From Lachnospiraceae bacterium oral taxon 500 (lineage in GTDB: Bacteria; Bacillota; Clostridia; Lachnospirales; Vallitaleaceae), in the NCBI GenBank assembly GCA_002999035.1, contig CP027241.1, forward strand, positions 2,804,195 through 2,868,194: DNA of 64,000 nucleotides. The letters are read 5' to 3'. The translations under genes were made by a program, and so were the position numbers. Of this stretch, positions 44,856-56,501 are shown in pieces; within the stretch, counting starts at the first letter, position 1, and every line of letters begins with the position of its first letter. A model generated the notes under the pieces. It was not told the origin of the DNA. It ran no database searches and saw only the letters and a program-made list of their open reading frames with translations.

Positions 44856-45500
44856 ATGAAAATAAATTATCAGGCGGAAATGGATAAGCTCCTGCTGCGG
44901 CTGGAGCAGGAGGGGAAGGTGCCGAGCCTTCTGCTGCATAGCTGCTGCGGGCCGTGCAGTTCGTATGTGCTGGAATATTTATCGGAATATTTTGCCATTA
45001 CCGTGTTTTATTATAATCCCAATATTTATCCTGAACAGGAATACTGGTTTCGGGTCGATGAGCAGGATCGACTGATTAAAAAGTTATCGCTTCGCTATCC
45101 GATTCATCTGGTTTCCGGGCAGTATGAGTCGGAACGGTTTTATGCGGCAGTGCGGGGCTTGAAGCAGGAGCGGGAAGGAGGCGACCGCTGTCAGGCCTGT
45201 TACCGGCTGCGCCTTACGGAGGCGGCGATTTTAGCAAAAGAGAATAATTTTGACTTTTTTACGACAACGCTGACCATCAGCCCGCATAAGAACTCGCAGC
45301 AGCTAAACGAAATCGGTGCGGAAATTGCAGCCAAGTATGGGGCTGTTTACCTGCCGTCGGACTTTAAAAAACGGGGCGGCTATCAGCGGTCGGTTGAACT
45401 GTCCAAGCAGTTTGATATGTACCGTCAGGACTATTGCGGCTGCGTTTTTTCTATGAAGGAAATGGAGAGCAAGAGAAACGGCAAAGATGTTTCGGCGTAA
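44856..45500 (+). CDS. queH: Epoxyqueuosine reductase QueH
   Basis: 214 residues. It carries out the last step of queuosine synthesis in tRNA, reducing epoxyqueuosine, and replaces QueG in many Firmicutes. LLHSCCGPCSSYVLEYL (about residue 25) gives CC and CxxC cysteines, GDRCQACYRLRL a further pair, and DYCGC the C-terminal ones; together they ligate the Fe-S cluster and metal. YYNPNIYPEQEYWFR is family-typical. The ATG at 44856 is preceded by GGAGGA at a good distance; an upstream in-frame start at 44799 is not. It is followed by the tRNA-Leu pair but has a separate promoter. Confidence 0.93.
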   Translation: MKINYQAEMDKLLLRLEQEGKVPSLLLHSCCGPCSSYVLEYLSEYFAITVFYYNPNIYPEQEYWFRVDEQDRLIKKLSLRYPIHLVSGQYESERFYAAVRGLKQEREGGDRCQACYRLRLTEAAILAKENNFDFFTTTLTISPHKNSQQLNEIGAEIAAKYGAVYLPSDFKKRGGYQRSVELSKQFDMYRQDYCGCVFSMKEMESKRNGKDVSA

Positions 45501-45565
45501 GAGGAGCAGTTATAAAAGCAAATTCCGGTTGCCGCTGAAAAATTGAAAAACTGTAAAAAAAATGA

Positions 45566-45594
45566 TTGACATTTCTTCCCGGATGTTTTATAAT
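45566..45594 (+). promoter_or_regulatory. Consensus promoter of the tRNA-Leu pair
   Basis: TTGACA (45566-45571), 17-bp spacer, TATAAT (45589-45594): a perfect match to the sigma-A consensus. The first tRNA begins 26 bp after the -10 box. Confidence 0.85.
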
Positions 45595-45619
45595 TATTTT
45601 TGTTGTTCGCAGAGTATCT

Positions 45620-45704
45620 GCAGTCGTGGCGGAATTGGTATACGCGTTAGACTAAGGATCTAATGGATATTATTTCCTTGGGGGTTCGAGTCCCCCCGAC
45701 TGCA
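45620..45704 (+). tRNA. tRNA-Leu (anticodon AAG)
   Basis: 85 nt. Acceptor stem GCAGTCG/CGACTGC pairs fully. The anticodon stem is TTAGA/TCTAA with loop CTAAGGA, so the anticodon is AAG at 45654-45656. A long variable arm and the T arm GGGGG-TTCGAGT-CCCCC are typical of tRNA-Leu. The discriminator is A at 45704 and CCA is not encoded. A34 would need deamination to inosine to read CUC and CUU well. Bacteria rarely have A34 outside tRNA-Arg(ACG); the usual Leu counterparts have GAG or TAG. Confidence 0.9.
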
Positions 45705-45727
45705 TCTGATGATACAATATAAATTAC

Positions 45728-45810
45728 GCAGCTGTGGCGGAATGGCAGACGCGCTAGATTCAGGATCTAGTGGTTGCAAAACCATAGGGGTTCAAGTCCC
45801 CTCAGCTGTA
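45728..45810 (+). tRNA. tRNA-Leu (anticodon CAG)
   Basis: 83 nt, 23 bp after the first tRNA. The anticodon stem is CTAGA/TCTAG, loop TTCAGGA, anticodon CAG at 45761-45763. T arm AGGGG-TTCAAGT-CCCCT. The acceptor stem GCAGCTG/CAGCTGT pairs with a terminal G-U. Discriminator A, no encoded CCA. Confidence 0.92.
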
Positions 45811-45812
45811 TT

Positions 45813-45851
45813 GAAAAAGGACATACTTCCAAAGGGGGTATGTCCTTTTTC
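45813..45851 (+). terminator. Terminator of the tRNA-Leu operon
   Basis: Perfect 14-base arms (45813-45826, 45838-45851) around an 11-nt loop, with TTTTT within the 3' arm. Symmetric A/T flanks also allow use from the opposite strand, where the bglA transcript arrives. Confidence 0.85.
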
Positions 45852-45867
45852 AATGAATGCGAAGAAA

Positions 45868-45916
45868 AGGGGACTTGAACGGAGGCGGCCAGGGAGTGCC
45901 GGCGGCACTCTCTGGC

Positions 45917-45917
<1 letters not shown>
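45868..45917. other. Inverted tRNA T-arm remnant and GC hairpin at the island edge
   Basis: 45868-45880 is the exact reverse complement of 13 bases of the T arm of the tRNA-Leu at 45790-45802. Immediately beyond, 45887-45900 and 45904-45917 form a 14-bp stem with one mismatch, reaching into the bglA stop codon. This may mark an old recombination boundary; no integrase is nearby. Confidence 0.5.
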
Positions 45918-48735
<2,818 letters not shown>

Positions 48736-48742
48736 AATTCCC

Positions 48743-49048
48743 TCACTTTCTCCCGAACAGATCCTCGGCCTGCTTCAACACGGCGGCCCCATCGCAGCGG
48801 CCATAAGATGGTCCGTCAATAATATCCACCACCGCTTGATCGCCCACCAATTTTGTTACACGGCGCAGGATGTGACGAACCTGAGGCCCTAACAGCAAAA
48901 CATCAAAATTACCCTGTTCATTTTGAATTTCGCCCTGCTCCACCGCCCAAATTTTATAATCTTTCCCCTGTTCCTTTGCCGCATCCTGCATTTTAGCAAC
49001 CACCAGACTGGTAGACATACCAGCGTTACACGCCAACATAATTCTCAT
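48743..49048 (-). CDS. PTS lactose/cellobiose-type EIIB
   Basis: 101 residues. MLACNAGMSTSLVVAKM carries the phosphorylated Cys at residue 7. VLLLGPQVRHILRRV and the length are typical. It takes phosphate from EIIA and passes it to the incoming sugar. Its start overlaps the EIIA stop by four bases, and EIIC follows seven bases later. Confidence 0.93.
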   Translation of the reverse strand: MRIMLACNAGMSTSLVVAKMQDAAKEQGKDYKIWAVEQGEIQNEQGNFDVLLLGPQVRHILRRVTKLVGDQAVVDIIDGPSYGRCDGAAVLKQAEDLFGRK

Positions 49049-49401
49049 TTCCCATTTCCTCCTTTCAGTTCGTTTACCGTCTCTTGCAATTCCTTCACTA
49101 AACGGTAAAGATTAATAAATTCCTGCGCGTTGTCTTGCGCCATTGTCGCCATCGTTAAATGATCCTGGGCATGAACCAAAATGATATTCAGCTCAACGGA
49201 CTGCCCTTTTGCTTCGCCTTGAATCATATCTGATTGAGCCTGATGCGCTTGATGAAATTCTTTTGCAGCTTCCTTGAGATTTTTTTCCGCCTCTTCAAAG
49301 TCAAATTCTCGCGCGGCCTCTACCGCCATCAGGGCTAAAGATTTGGCGTTGCCGGCGTTTATAATCAAGTTAAACGCTTTTTCATATTTTGTTTCGTCCA
49401 T
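49045..49401 (-). CDS. PTS lactose/cellobiose-type EIIA
   Basis: 118 residues from ATG at 49401. It is helical, with the active His in NIILVHAQDHLTMATMAQD near residue 75-90. It takes phosphate from HPr. The start MDETKYEKAF comes one base after the regulator's stop, with GGAAAGGA inside the regulator's 3' end as ribosome site; an alternative start 11 codons upstream lies within that gene and is less likely. Confidence 0.92.
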   Translation of the reverse strand: MDETKYEKAFNLIINAGNAKSLALMAVEAAREFDFEEAEKNLKEAAKEFHQAHQAQSDMIQGEAKGQSVELNIILVHAQDHLTMATMAQDNAQEFINLYRLVKELQETVNELKGGNGK

Positions 49402-49402
49402 A

Positions 49403-51292
49403 CTATTCCATCCTTTCCTTTTCCACAGTTTCAAGACATTCTACCAGAGCTTGGTACGTTCGTTTTTGAATTAATCGGCTAATCCGCTGCTCATCCAGCA
49501 ATAACCGGGCCGTAGTCGAGTAGAATTCCTGTAGTTGCTTATTTTTTTGCCGTGATACCGATACCAGAAAAATCGCCTGTACCTCACGCGCTTCATCCCA
49601 CTGAATAGGCTCTTTTAAAATCGCCACGCTTACAAAGGTATCATCCGTCATTACCTGATAGGGATGCGGCATGGCCACACGATTTCCCATGCAAGTATGC
49701 GCCATTTTCTCACGCTTTAATATGGCTTCATAAAAATCTTGCGGCAAGGAATAAAACTGTCCTATTCGCTGGACTAATTTAGACAAAGCTTCTTCTTTTG
49801 TCGCCGCGCTCAACTCTGAGAAAAATAGTTGTTCCGGATAATACCTTAAGACTTCCTCCAGGTTTCCTTTTAGAAAACCACGGATTACACCATTTCTTTT
49901 CCCGTCCAGAAATTGCCTGACCTCACAAATTGGGACAGGAACGTGTTCCTGAATGGGTACAGTGGTAAACACATAATCTATTTTTGAAAAATCCTGGCGC
50001 TTGATATTTCGTTGGTCGCACACCGTGATTTTATCGATCCAGTTTCCAAATTGTTCCTGTATCTTATAGGCCATTAACCGGGCTGTGCCCGCTCCTGAGG
50101 CACAGACCAGCAATATATTTTTTTTCTTAACATCCGAGCGTTTTCGTTCCAGCGAAAGTTGAATCGGTAAGGCAAGATAGGCGATTTCGTCGGAGTCCAA
50201 AACACAGCCGTAACGTCTTTCCAATACGGCGCTTGCCTGTACCGCGATTATATAAGCGAGACTATAACGATGTTGGATTTCCTTTAACAGCGGGTTTTTA
50301 AGCTTCATACCATATTTTATCCGAATCGTCAGCGGCACCAGATGAGTGCTGAGAAACAAAATTAATTCCAGATCATCCCGGAAATCTATCTGAAAAATCT
50401 GATCAATCTCCTCCAGCATTTCAATCACTGTTTCCTGGATGTCGCTGCCAATTACAAAATTTTTATTTGTTTGCTTACTGGCCAGATGGATGGCTAAATA
50501 GCGAATTTCTGATTCCGGGTAGGGTACATTTGTTAATTGAGTGATACATTGCGCGCATTTTCGCGCCAAAACATAGTTTTCTCCGGCAGACCATTTTTCA
50601 TTTTCAGCCGGCGGCAGCTGAATATACTGCCCCGCGCGGATGCGCTGGATGGCAACTGCAATATGAGTTACTAAGCTGTTTAAACCTACATCTGTAATAT
50701 GATAATTTTCTTGTTCCAGAAGTTCTACGAGAGCTTGCGCAACGCGGTACTCTTGCGATTTTTTATCCTGTGCGGCGCCAAGCGCGCCTTGACTTTGCTG
50801 CTGCCGGCAGTATGACAAGCATTGCCGCTTCCGAAACTCATCTCCCATTAATCGTATTCCATAATGAGGTTTGCGTTCCAGTACAAGGTTAAAACGCTGA
50901 AAGACATCTTCCGCTTGCTTCAGATCTAAAGTTAAAGTTTTCCGGCTGATATAGAGTTTTTCGCATAATACGTCGGCTTTGGTGTAACGCTCATCTTTTA
51001 AAAAATACTCAATTAAAAACCGGACACGGCTATCGGCGTCCTCAAAAGTATTTTTGGCCGGCTCCAGAAACAGCGTCTGAAATTGGTTGATATCCTTGAC
51101 CAATAAAAGATATCCCTTCCCTCGTTCCAGAGAAATCTTGGCGCCATGCATTTCAAGCTGCTCATTTAACTCGCGCAGCAGGCCGCGCAATGTTTTCGTA
51201 CTCAAATTCAGCTTCTGCGAAAGTACATGGATCGTTTGGTATTCGTCTTGCGACAGCAGACTCAAAAGCCTTGTCAGCCACTTACTCAGCAT
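49403..51292 (-). CDS. LicR/ManR-type PRD transcriptional activator with EIIB- and EIIA-like domains
   Basis: 629 residues. Two HTH segments (LSQKLNLSTKTLRGLLREL, and ADVLCEKLYISRKTLTLDL) begin the protein. Two PRD domains follow (about 180-380), with conserved His such as LVTHIAVAIQRI. An EIIB-like domain (ILLVCASGAGTARLMAYKI, Cys about 394) and an EIIA-fructose-like domain (GNRVAMPHPYQV, His about 541) end it. Phosphorylation at these sites couples activity to sugar flux and HPr. The start at 51292 follows GGAG; six codons upstream is an alternative. It heads the PTS operon and probably activates it. Confidence 0.92.
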   Translation of the reverse strand: MLSKWLTRLLSLLSQDEYQTIHVLSQKLNLSTKTLRGLLRELNEQLEMHGAKISLERGKGYLLLVKDINQFQTLFLEPAKNTFEDADSRVRFLIEYFLKDERYTKADVLCEKLYISRKTLTLDLKQAEDVFQRFNLVLERKPHYGIRLMGDEFRKRQCLSYCRQQQSQGALGAAQDKKSQEYRVAQALVELLEQENYHITDVGLNSLVTHIAVAIQRIRAGQYIQLPPAENEKWSAGENYVLARKCAQCITQLTNVPYPESEIRYLAIHLASKQTNKNFVIGSDIQETVIEMLEEIDQIFQIDFRDDLELILFLSTHLVPLTIRIKYGMKLKNPLLKEIQHRYSLAYIIAVQASAVLERRYGCVLDSDEIAYLALPIQLSLERKRSDVKKKNILLVCASGAGTARLMAYKIQEQFGNWIDKITVCDQRNIKRQDFSKIDYVFTTVPIQEHVPVPICEVRQFLDGKRNGVIRGFLKGNLEEVLRYYPEQLFFSELSAATKEEALSKLVQRIGQFYSLPQDFYEAILKREKMAHTCMGNRVAMPHPYQVMTDDTFVSVAILKEPIQWDEAREVQAIFLVSVSRQKNKQLQEFYSTTARLLLDEQRISRLIQKRTYQALVECLETVEKERME

Positions 51293-51310
51293 TTGACCTT
51301 CTCCTTTCAA

Positions 51311-51789
51311 GGCACAAAGTTTTGCGGTTTCTTTATGGTTTTACTGTACCACGGCTTCAGCCAAAATTCCAGAACCACTATTTCCGAATCACGAGAGAAA
51401 ACCAGTTCCCTAAACCGGCTTTTTTAAACTTTTATGCAGTAATAACCGAAAAGCTCCGTACCATATAATTCTGCTTCCCGGCAAAAGGCTTGGCTGTACC
51501 CGGTGCGCCGCTTGCCAAGCAGCGTACTTATCGCATTTTCAGGCACACGAATAAGGCATTTTGCGAGCAGAGCGAGCAGAAAATGCCAAAAGCTTCGTGT
51601 TTTCGCCTGAAAAAGGCAGTTTTATCAAATAGGGAAAAGTGGAATAGAAAACCAAGCAAATACAAAAAAATTGATCGCCTTAGCATGAAATCAAAAGAAA
51701 TAGCAAGGATTAGAGATGACAATACCGCGCTCCCTTTACCGCCCTTTCAGCGCCGGCAAACCAATCTGCCGCCAGTTCCAGCGCTTCCA
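51311..51789. other. Gene-free gap between LicR-type regulator and ABC exporter
   Basis: No gene is supported. It contains degenerate repeat-like palindromic stretches around 51480-51600 (GGCATTTT/AAAATGCC arms at 51555-51587 region). Open frames here have no ribosome site or family motif. Confidence 0.5.
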
Positions 51790-53583
51790 TCATTCCGGCT
51801 GCCCGCTTTCATTGCTTTCAAACTGCGCCTGATACATTTCCCGGTAATAGCCGCCCCTATCCATCAATTCCTGATGCGTGCCGCTTTCTGCCACCTCTCC
51901 ATGATGCAGCACAATGATTCGGTCGGCATTTTTAATCGTTGACAGCCGATGAGCAATGACAATACAGGTGCGGGAGCGCATCAGATTCAGCATCGCTTCC
52001 TGAATCTGCCTTTCCGTCTGTGTATCGACATTAGAAGTTGCTTCATCCAATATCAGCATCGGGGCGTCCAAAAGCATCGCCCGGGCAATGGTCAAAAGCT
52101 GCTTCTGTCCCTTGGAAATGCTGCTGCCTCCGTCTTTTAAAACCGTATCATAGCCCTGCGGCAGGGATTCAATAAAATTGTCAATCTTCGCCGCTCTGGC
52201 CGCGGCCTTGACTTCTTCCAAGCTGGCGTCTGCCCGCCCGTAAGCGAGGTTTTCGTAAACCGTCCCGGAAAACAGCCAAGTGTCCTGCAAGACCATAGAA
52301 AACGCCTGACGCAGGCTGCGCCGGGAAATCCGGCACAGTTCCTTGCCGTCAATCGTAATACTGCCTGAATTCACATCATAAAAGCGCATCAATAAATTGA
52401 TAATCGTTGTTTTCCCGGAACCGGTCTGGCCGACAATGGCAATCGTCTGCCCCGCTCCGGCAGTTAAGTCAACCTGCTTCAGCACCGGCTGACTGTCGTA
52501 TCCAAAATCCACTTTTTGCAGCTGGATCTCGCCGGCCGTTACCACCAGCTCCTCGGCATCTGCACTGTCCGGCGTTTCCGTTGGCTCATCCAACAGACGG
52601 AACAGGCGCTCGGCCGCCGCCAAAGCCGACTGTAAATCAGCAATGATATTAGCCAACTCGTTAATCGGCCCGGAAAACTTACGGGAATACAGAACAAAGG
52701 ACGACACGCTGCCCAGAGAAATACCGCCGCTCATATACAGCATTGCTCCAAACATACTAATCAGCGCCAGTGAAATATTATTGATAAAGCTGACTGACGG
52801 CCCGGTTGAGCTGGAGTAGCTTTCTGCTTCATAATTGGCGGCGCAGGCCTGTTGATTTAATTTCTCAAACTCCGAAATAAAATACTCCTCCCGGTGATAG
52901 GCTTTAATCGTCTTGGTGCCGGTTACGATTTCTTCGACAAAACCATTCATATCACCTAATTTTTGCGAACGCCGCCGGTATTTGGGGCGAACTCGGCGCG
53001 ACCGGTAATTCGTATAAATAAAGGACATCGGAATCGTTACCGTAAACACCAGCACCAGCCGCGGCGAAATCGTCAGCATCATCACCAGTGAACCGGCCAC
53101 CGTTACCATACTGGCCACAATCTGCACAAAATCACCGGACAGCGACGTATTAATCACATCAATATCATAGGACATCGTACTTAAAATATCGCCCGCCAAA
53201 TGCCGGTCATAAAAACTAACCGGCAGCTGCAGCAAATGTTCAAACACATCCTTGCGCATTTGATACACGATGTTCCGGCTGATATGAACCATCAGTGCCG
53301 CTAAAATATAGTTCAGTACCGCTGCCGTCAAATAAAACAGCAGCATCCAGCCGGCATAATAAAATACCCGTGGGAAATTAACCCGACCGCTGACCGTACC
53401 AATCGCGTCAATCGCCTGTCCGGACAACTTTGGCCCCAGCAGGGCCAAAAGGTTGCTGGCAATCGTCAAGCCGATGGCCAGCGCCAGAAGCCACCTATAC
53501 TGCGCCAAGTAGTGCCACAGCCGTTTTAAAATCATACTTTTTGCTTGGCTGGGTTTTTCAAAAGAAGTCGCCTCTCTCTTCAT
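51790..53583 (-). CDS. Heterodimeric ABC exporter subunit (catalytic-site half)
   Basis: 597 residues: six membrane helices (about 20-320) and an ATPase. Walker A VGQTGSGKTTIINLL (about 385), Walker B MLILDEATSNVD with the catalytic Glu, and H-loop VIAHRLSTI are intact. The signature is SISKGQKQLL, deviating from LSGGQ. It pairs with the preceding gene, whose stop codon directly abuts this ATG. BmrC/BmrD- and LmrCD-type exporters show this split of one canonical and one degenerate site. Substrate unknown, probably a drug or lipid. Confidence 0.93.
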   Translation of the reverse strand: MKREATSFEKPSQAKSMILKRLWHYLAQYRWLLALAIGLTIASNLLALLGPKLSGQAIDAIGTVSGRVNFPRVFYYAGWMLLFYLTAAVLNYILAALMVHISRNIVYQMRKDVFEHLLQLPVSFYDRHLAGDILSTMSYDIDVINTSLSGDFVQIVASMVTVAGSLVMMLTISPRLVLVFTVTIPMSFIYTNYRSRRVRPKYRRRSQKLGDMNGFVEEIVTGTKTIKAYHREEYFISEFEKLNQQACAANYEAESYSSSTGPSVSFINNISLALISMFGAMLYMSGGISLGSVSSFVLYSRKFSGPINELANIIADLQSALAAAERLFRLLDEPTETPDSADAEELVVTAGEIQLQKVDFGYDSQPVLKQVDLTAGAGQTIAIVGQTGSGKTTIINLLMRFYDVNSGSITIDGKELCRISRRSLRQAFSMVLQDTWLFSGTVYENLAYGRADASLEEVKAAARAAKIDNFIESLPQGYDTVLKDGGSSISKGQKQLLTIARAMLLDAPMLILDEATSNVDTQTERQIQEAMLNLMRSRTCIVIAHRLSTIKNADRIIVLHHGEVAESGTHQELMDRGGYYREMYQAQFESNESGQPE

Positions 53584-55287
53584 TTACTCTTCCCCCATTT
53601 GAATCGCCGCCGCTTCCCGATAATAGGCACAGCTTTTCATCAACTGACTGTGACTGCCTTGGCCGATCACCCGGCCATCCTGCAAAACTAAAATTTGGTC
53701 AGCATGTTTAATCGAACTGATCCGCTGCGCCACAATAATCTTGGTCGCTGCCGCAAAATGCTCCGCCAGAGCCGAGCGCAGGCAGGCATCGGTCTTAAAA
53801 TCAAGTGCTGAGGAACTATCATCCAGCAGCAAAATCGGCGGTTTCGCCGCCAGTGCCCGCGCCAGCAGCAGTCTTTGTTTTTGCCCGCCGCTGATATCAT
53901 GGCCTCTGGCCGCGATTTCATAGGCCAGCCCGCCTTCTTTTTCCCGGATAAAATCCGCCTGTGCCGTCTGCAGCGCCAGCTGCAAATCTTCTTCCTTCAG
54001 CCGGCGGCCTAAACTGATATTATCTTTCATCGCCGCAGCATACAAAAAATCATTTTGCAGCACCGTTCCGAACCGGGCATATAATTCCTGCGCCGGCATT
54101 GCCTGAATATCCCGGCCGTCCAGCCGAATACAACCACTATCCGGCACATAAAAACGCAAAAGAAGCCGGAGCAATGTACTTTTTCCGCTCCCGGTCGGCC
54201 CGATAATCCCCAGCGTCTGTCCCGGCTCTATGACAAAGCTAATCTCCGTTAAATTATTCCGAACCTTATCATACGAAAAGCTAACCGCTTCAAACACAAT
54301 CTGCCCACTTTCCCCCGGCCGGTCATCGGCCGCCGGCATCGGAATTTCCTCGGCCGCTAACACCTCGGCAATCCGCCGGGCGCTGGCCGCTCCCTTAGAA
54401 TACATGGTAAACAACCGAGAGACTGCCATCAGTGCAATTAAAATCAAAGTAAAATAACTTAAAAAAGCAATTATCGTTCCGGTTTGGGTCAAGCCCCGGT
54501 TCACCCGAAAGGCGCCGACCACGACCACTAAAGTAAGCCCTGCATTCAGCAAAAAGTTCATGACCGGGCCGGTAATATTCATCAGCAGCGTTGCCTGTTT
54601 TTCGGTTTGGACAACTTCCTTATTGATTTTATCAAAACAGCTTTTCTCATATTCATCCTTAGACAGCGCCTTAATTACCCGAATTCCGGCCATACTCTCC
54701 TGTGCCCGCCGAATCAGGCCGTCCAGCGCCTCCTGTGTTTTTTCATAGCGCCTGGTTCCCCGCCGGGAAACCTGCCAAACCACAGTCGCTAAAATCGGCA
54801 AAATAGCCAAAAGTATCAGGGTCAAAACCGGCTCAATCACCATCGTAATCGCCACGCCGCCAAACAACATAATCGGCGCTCGGACACCCATGCGCTGCAT
54901 TCGGTCAAGCATCCGGTAAACATTATAAGTATCACTGGTTATGCGGGAAATCAAAGACGGCTCGGTCAGTTCATCCGCCTGCCGGCAGGACAGCTTTAAT
55001 ACCTTGCTGAACAGATCCTGCCGCAGCCGGTAAATAATATCTCTGGCAGTTTTTGTCGCCAGCCGGTTAGCGGTCACATTGGCTGCCAGCGCAAGCCCCG
55101 AACAAAGCAGCATCAAAAGCCCCAGCCGCCGGGTCATATCCCAGTCCCCGGCCGGTGCGTACCTATTTAAAATGATCGCCAAAATCCACGGCAGTAAAAG
55201 CTCAATCACTGTGCCGATAAACTTAATGCCAAAGCCAAGGCCTATCATTTTTATTTTTGGTTTGATATAAGTCCAAAGCGTTTTCAC
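53584..55287 (-). CDS. Heterodimeric ABC exporter subunit (degenerate-site half)
   Basis: 567 residues: six membrane helices then an ATPase. Walker A GPTGSGKSTLLRLL, signature DISGGQKQRLLLARA. Walker B reads ILLLDDSSSALD with Asp in place of the catalytic Glu, and the H-loop His is Gln (IIVAQRISSI). These two losses define the degenerate site of asymmetric exporters. It is the first gene of the pair and has a consensus-like promoter at 55348-55376. Confidence 0.93.
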   Translation of the reverse strand: MKTLWTYIKPKIKMIGLGFGIKFIGTVIELLLPWILAIILNRYAPAGDWDMTRRLGLLMLLCSGLALAANVTANRLATKTARDIIYRLRQDLFSKVLKLSCRQADELTEPSLISRITSDTYNVYRMLDRMQRMGVRAPIMLFGGVAITMVIEPVLTLILLAILPILATVVWQVSRRGTRRYEKTQEALDGLIRRAQESMAGIRVIKALSKDEYEKSCFDKINKEVVQTEKQATLLMNITGPVMNFLLNAGLTLVVVVGAFRVNRGLTQTGTIIAFLSYFTLILIALMAVSRLFTMYSKGAASARRIAEVLAAEEIPMPAADDRPGESGQIVFEAVSFSYDKVRNNLTEISFVIEPGQTLGIIGPTGSGKSTLLRLLLRFYVPDSGCIRLDGRDIQAMPAQELYARFGTVLQNDFLYAAAMKDNISLGRRLKEEDLQLALQTAQADFIREKEGGLAYEIAARGHDISGGQKQRLLLARALAAKPPILLLDDSSSALDFKTDACLRSALAEHFAAATKIIVAQRISSIKHADQILVLQDGRVIGQGSHSQLMKSCAYYREAAAIQMGEE

Positions 55288-55347
55288 CGCATTTTCCTTT
55301 CCTGCTGCGACTTAGCAATCTGCCGCTATTTTAAAACTTTTAATTTC

Positions 55348-55376
55348 ACTATACTCTTTTTCCCAAAAGCTGTCAA
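55348..55376 (-). promoter_or_regulatory. Promoter of the ABC exporter pair
   Basis: Minus-strand TTGACA (55371-55376), 17-bp spacer, TATAGT (55348-55353), about 60 bp before the start codon. Confidence 0.65.
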
Positions 55377-55533
55377 TCCTGTCGACATTTCTCCGCTGCT
55401 GCCAGTTTTCCTTCCCATCGGATGAAAACCGCAGTTCTTTATGCCATCTCTGCAGCCTTTTTTCACTTTAGCCTTTCTTTGCGGAAATAACCTTTCCACT
55501 TTACCCCTCCACTTTTGGCGGGACAAAATTTAC

Positions 55534-55562
55534 TTGCTTTTTTCCCCGATTTACAGTAAAAT
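55534..55562 (+). promoter_or_regulatory. Promoter of the DUF4282 gene
   Basis: TTGCTT (55534-55539), 17-bp spacer, TAAAAT (55557-55562), about 70 bp before the ATG at 55635. Confidence 0.5.
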
Positions 55563-55634
55563 AAAATTGGGAGCGGATGTCGACACATCCGTTCTGTTAT
55601 GCTTCATAGAAATAATGCAAAAGAGGAGGAAAGT

Positions 55635-56225
55635 ATGAAGAAATTTTTAAACTTTGAAACTTTAATCACTCCGGCTATTATTAAGATTTTATATCCGGTA
55701 CTGGTGATTTTATTCGCCATTCGCTACTTTTGGCAAATGATTGCCGGACTACTGGCCTTTGCTTTCGGCGGTCTCAGTACTTCTTTTACCGCGCTGGCCA
55801 GCTTTATTGCTATGCCCTTTGTACTTCGGATTGCATTTGAACTGGTTCTGGTCCTGTTCCGTATTTATGAGTACACCTTTAAACTAGCCAATCCCGACCA
55901 GGAACTGACCGGCGTATTAAACAGTACAGACGAACTGAAAAAAGAAGTGAACGCTGGCCGCCCGCAGCAGCCGAACTTCCAGCAGCAGCCCGGCTATAAT
56001 TACGGGCAAAATCCGTATCCGCCGCAGCAACCCGGATATCCGCAGCCCGGCCCGAATCAACCGGGTTACCCCAATCAGGGAAATCAGGGACAGCCAAATC
56101 CTTATCCTAATCAGGGCTTTGCTCCGCAACAGCAGGCTCCGCAGCAACAAGCGCCGCAAGCACAGCCGCAGCAGCCACAACCCGCTGCTCCAAATGCTCC
56201 GGCAAATCCCAATAATCCGCAGTAA
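55635..56225 (+). CDS. DUF4282 membrane protein with Pro/Gln-rich tail
   Basis: 196 residues. The first 85 are a DUF4282 domain with two long hydrophobic helices (KILYPVLVILFAIRYFW and FIAMPFVLRIAFELVLVLF). From about residue 105 the tail is disordered and rich in Q, P, N, G and Y, with repeated QPGY and QQAPQ units. Function unknown; related tails are common on surface or scaffold proteins. AGGAGG lies five bases before the chosen ATG, 12 codons inside the longest frame. Single gene with its own promoter and terminator. Confidence 0.85.
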   Translation: MKKFLNFETLITPAIIKILYPVLVILFAIRYFWQMIAGLLAFAFGGLSTSFTALASFIAMPFVLRIAFELVLVLFRIYEYTFKLANPDQELTGVLNSTDELKKEVNAGRPQQPNFQQQPGYNYGQNPYPPQQPGYPQPGPNQPGYPNQGNQGQPNPYPNQGFAPQQQAPQQQAPQAQPQQPQPAAPNAPANPNNPQ

Positions 56226-56296
56226 TAAGTTTATTTTACCCATTGGTCGGGTTTTGAAAAACCGGTTTATTGATTTTCTGAACCAAACTAAAAGTC

Positions 56297-56338
56297 AGGA
56301 GCTGTGAAGAAACGAGATTCCATTTCTTCACAGCTCCT
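56297..56338 (+). terminator. Terminator of the DUF4282 gene
   Basis: Perfect 16-base arms (56297-56312, 56323-56338) with a 10-nt loop, followed by TTTT counting the last stem base. Confidence 0.8.
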
Positions 56339-56350
56339 TTTAGCTTGCAG

Positions 56351-56490
56351 TTCAAATTTCCCTTAATCGAAAGCTTCGTTTTCTGCCCGGGCGGGCGGCC
56401 TACCCTGATCGAAGCGCTTCGGCTTCTGCCCGGGCGGGCGTTCTGCCTAAAAAAGGATGTTATAGTTTGGCAGAACATGGGAAAATTGAG
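56351..56490. repeat. Dispersed TIR/hairpin repeat, two-module copy (reverse orientation)
   Basis: On the minus strand it starts CTCAATTTTCCCATGTTCTG, has TTTTTTAGGCAGA, then two CCGCCCGGGCAGAA hairpin modules, and ends AAGGGAAATTTGAA. The terminal repeats are imperfect. It lies just downstream of the class II aldolase gene. Confidence 0.85.
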
Positions 56491-56501
56491 CTTATACCTG
56501 T

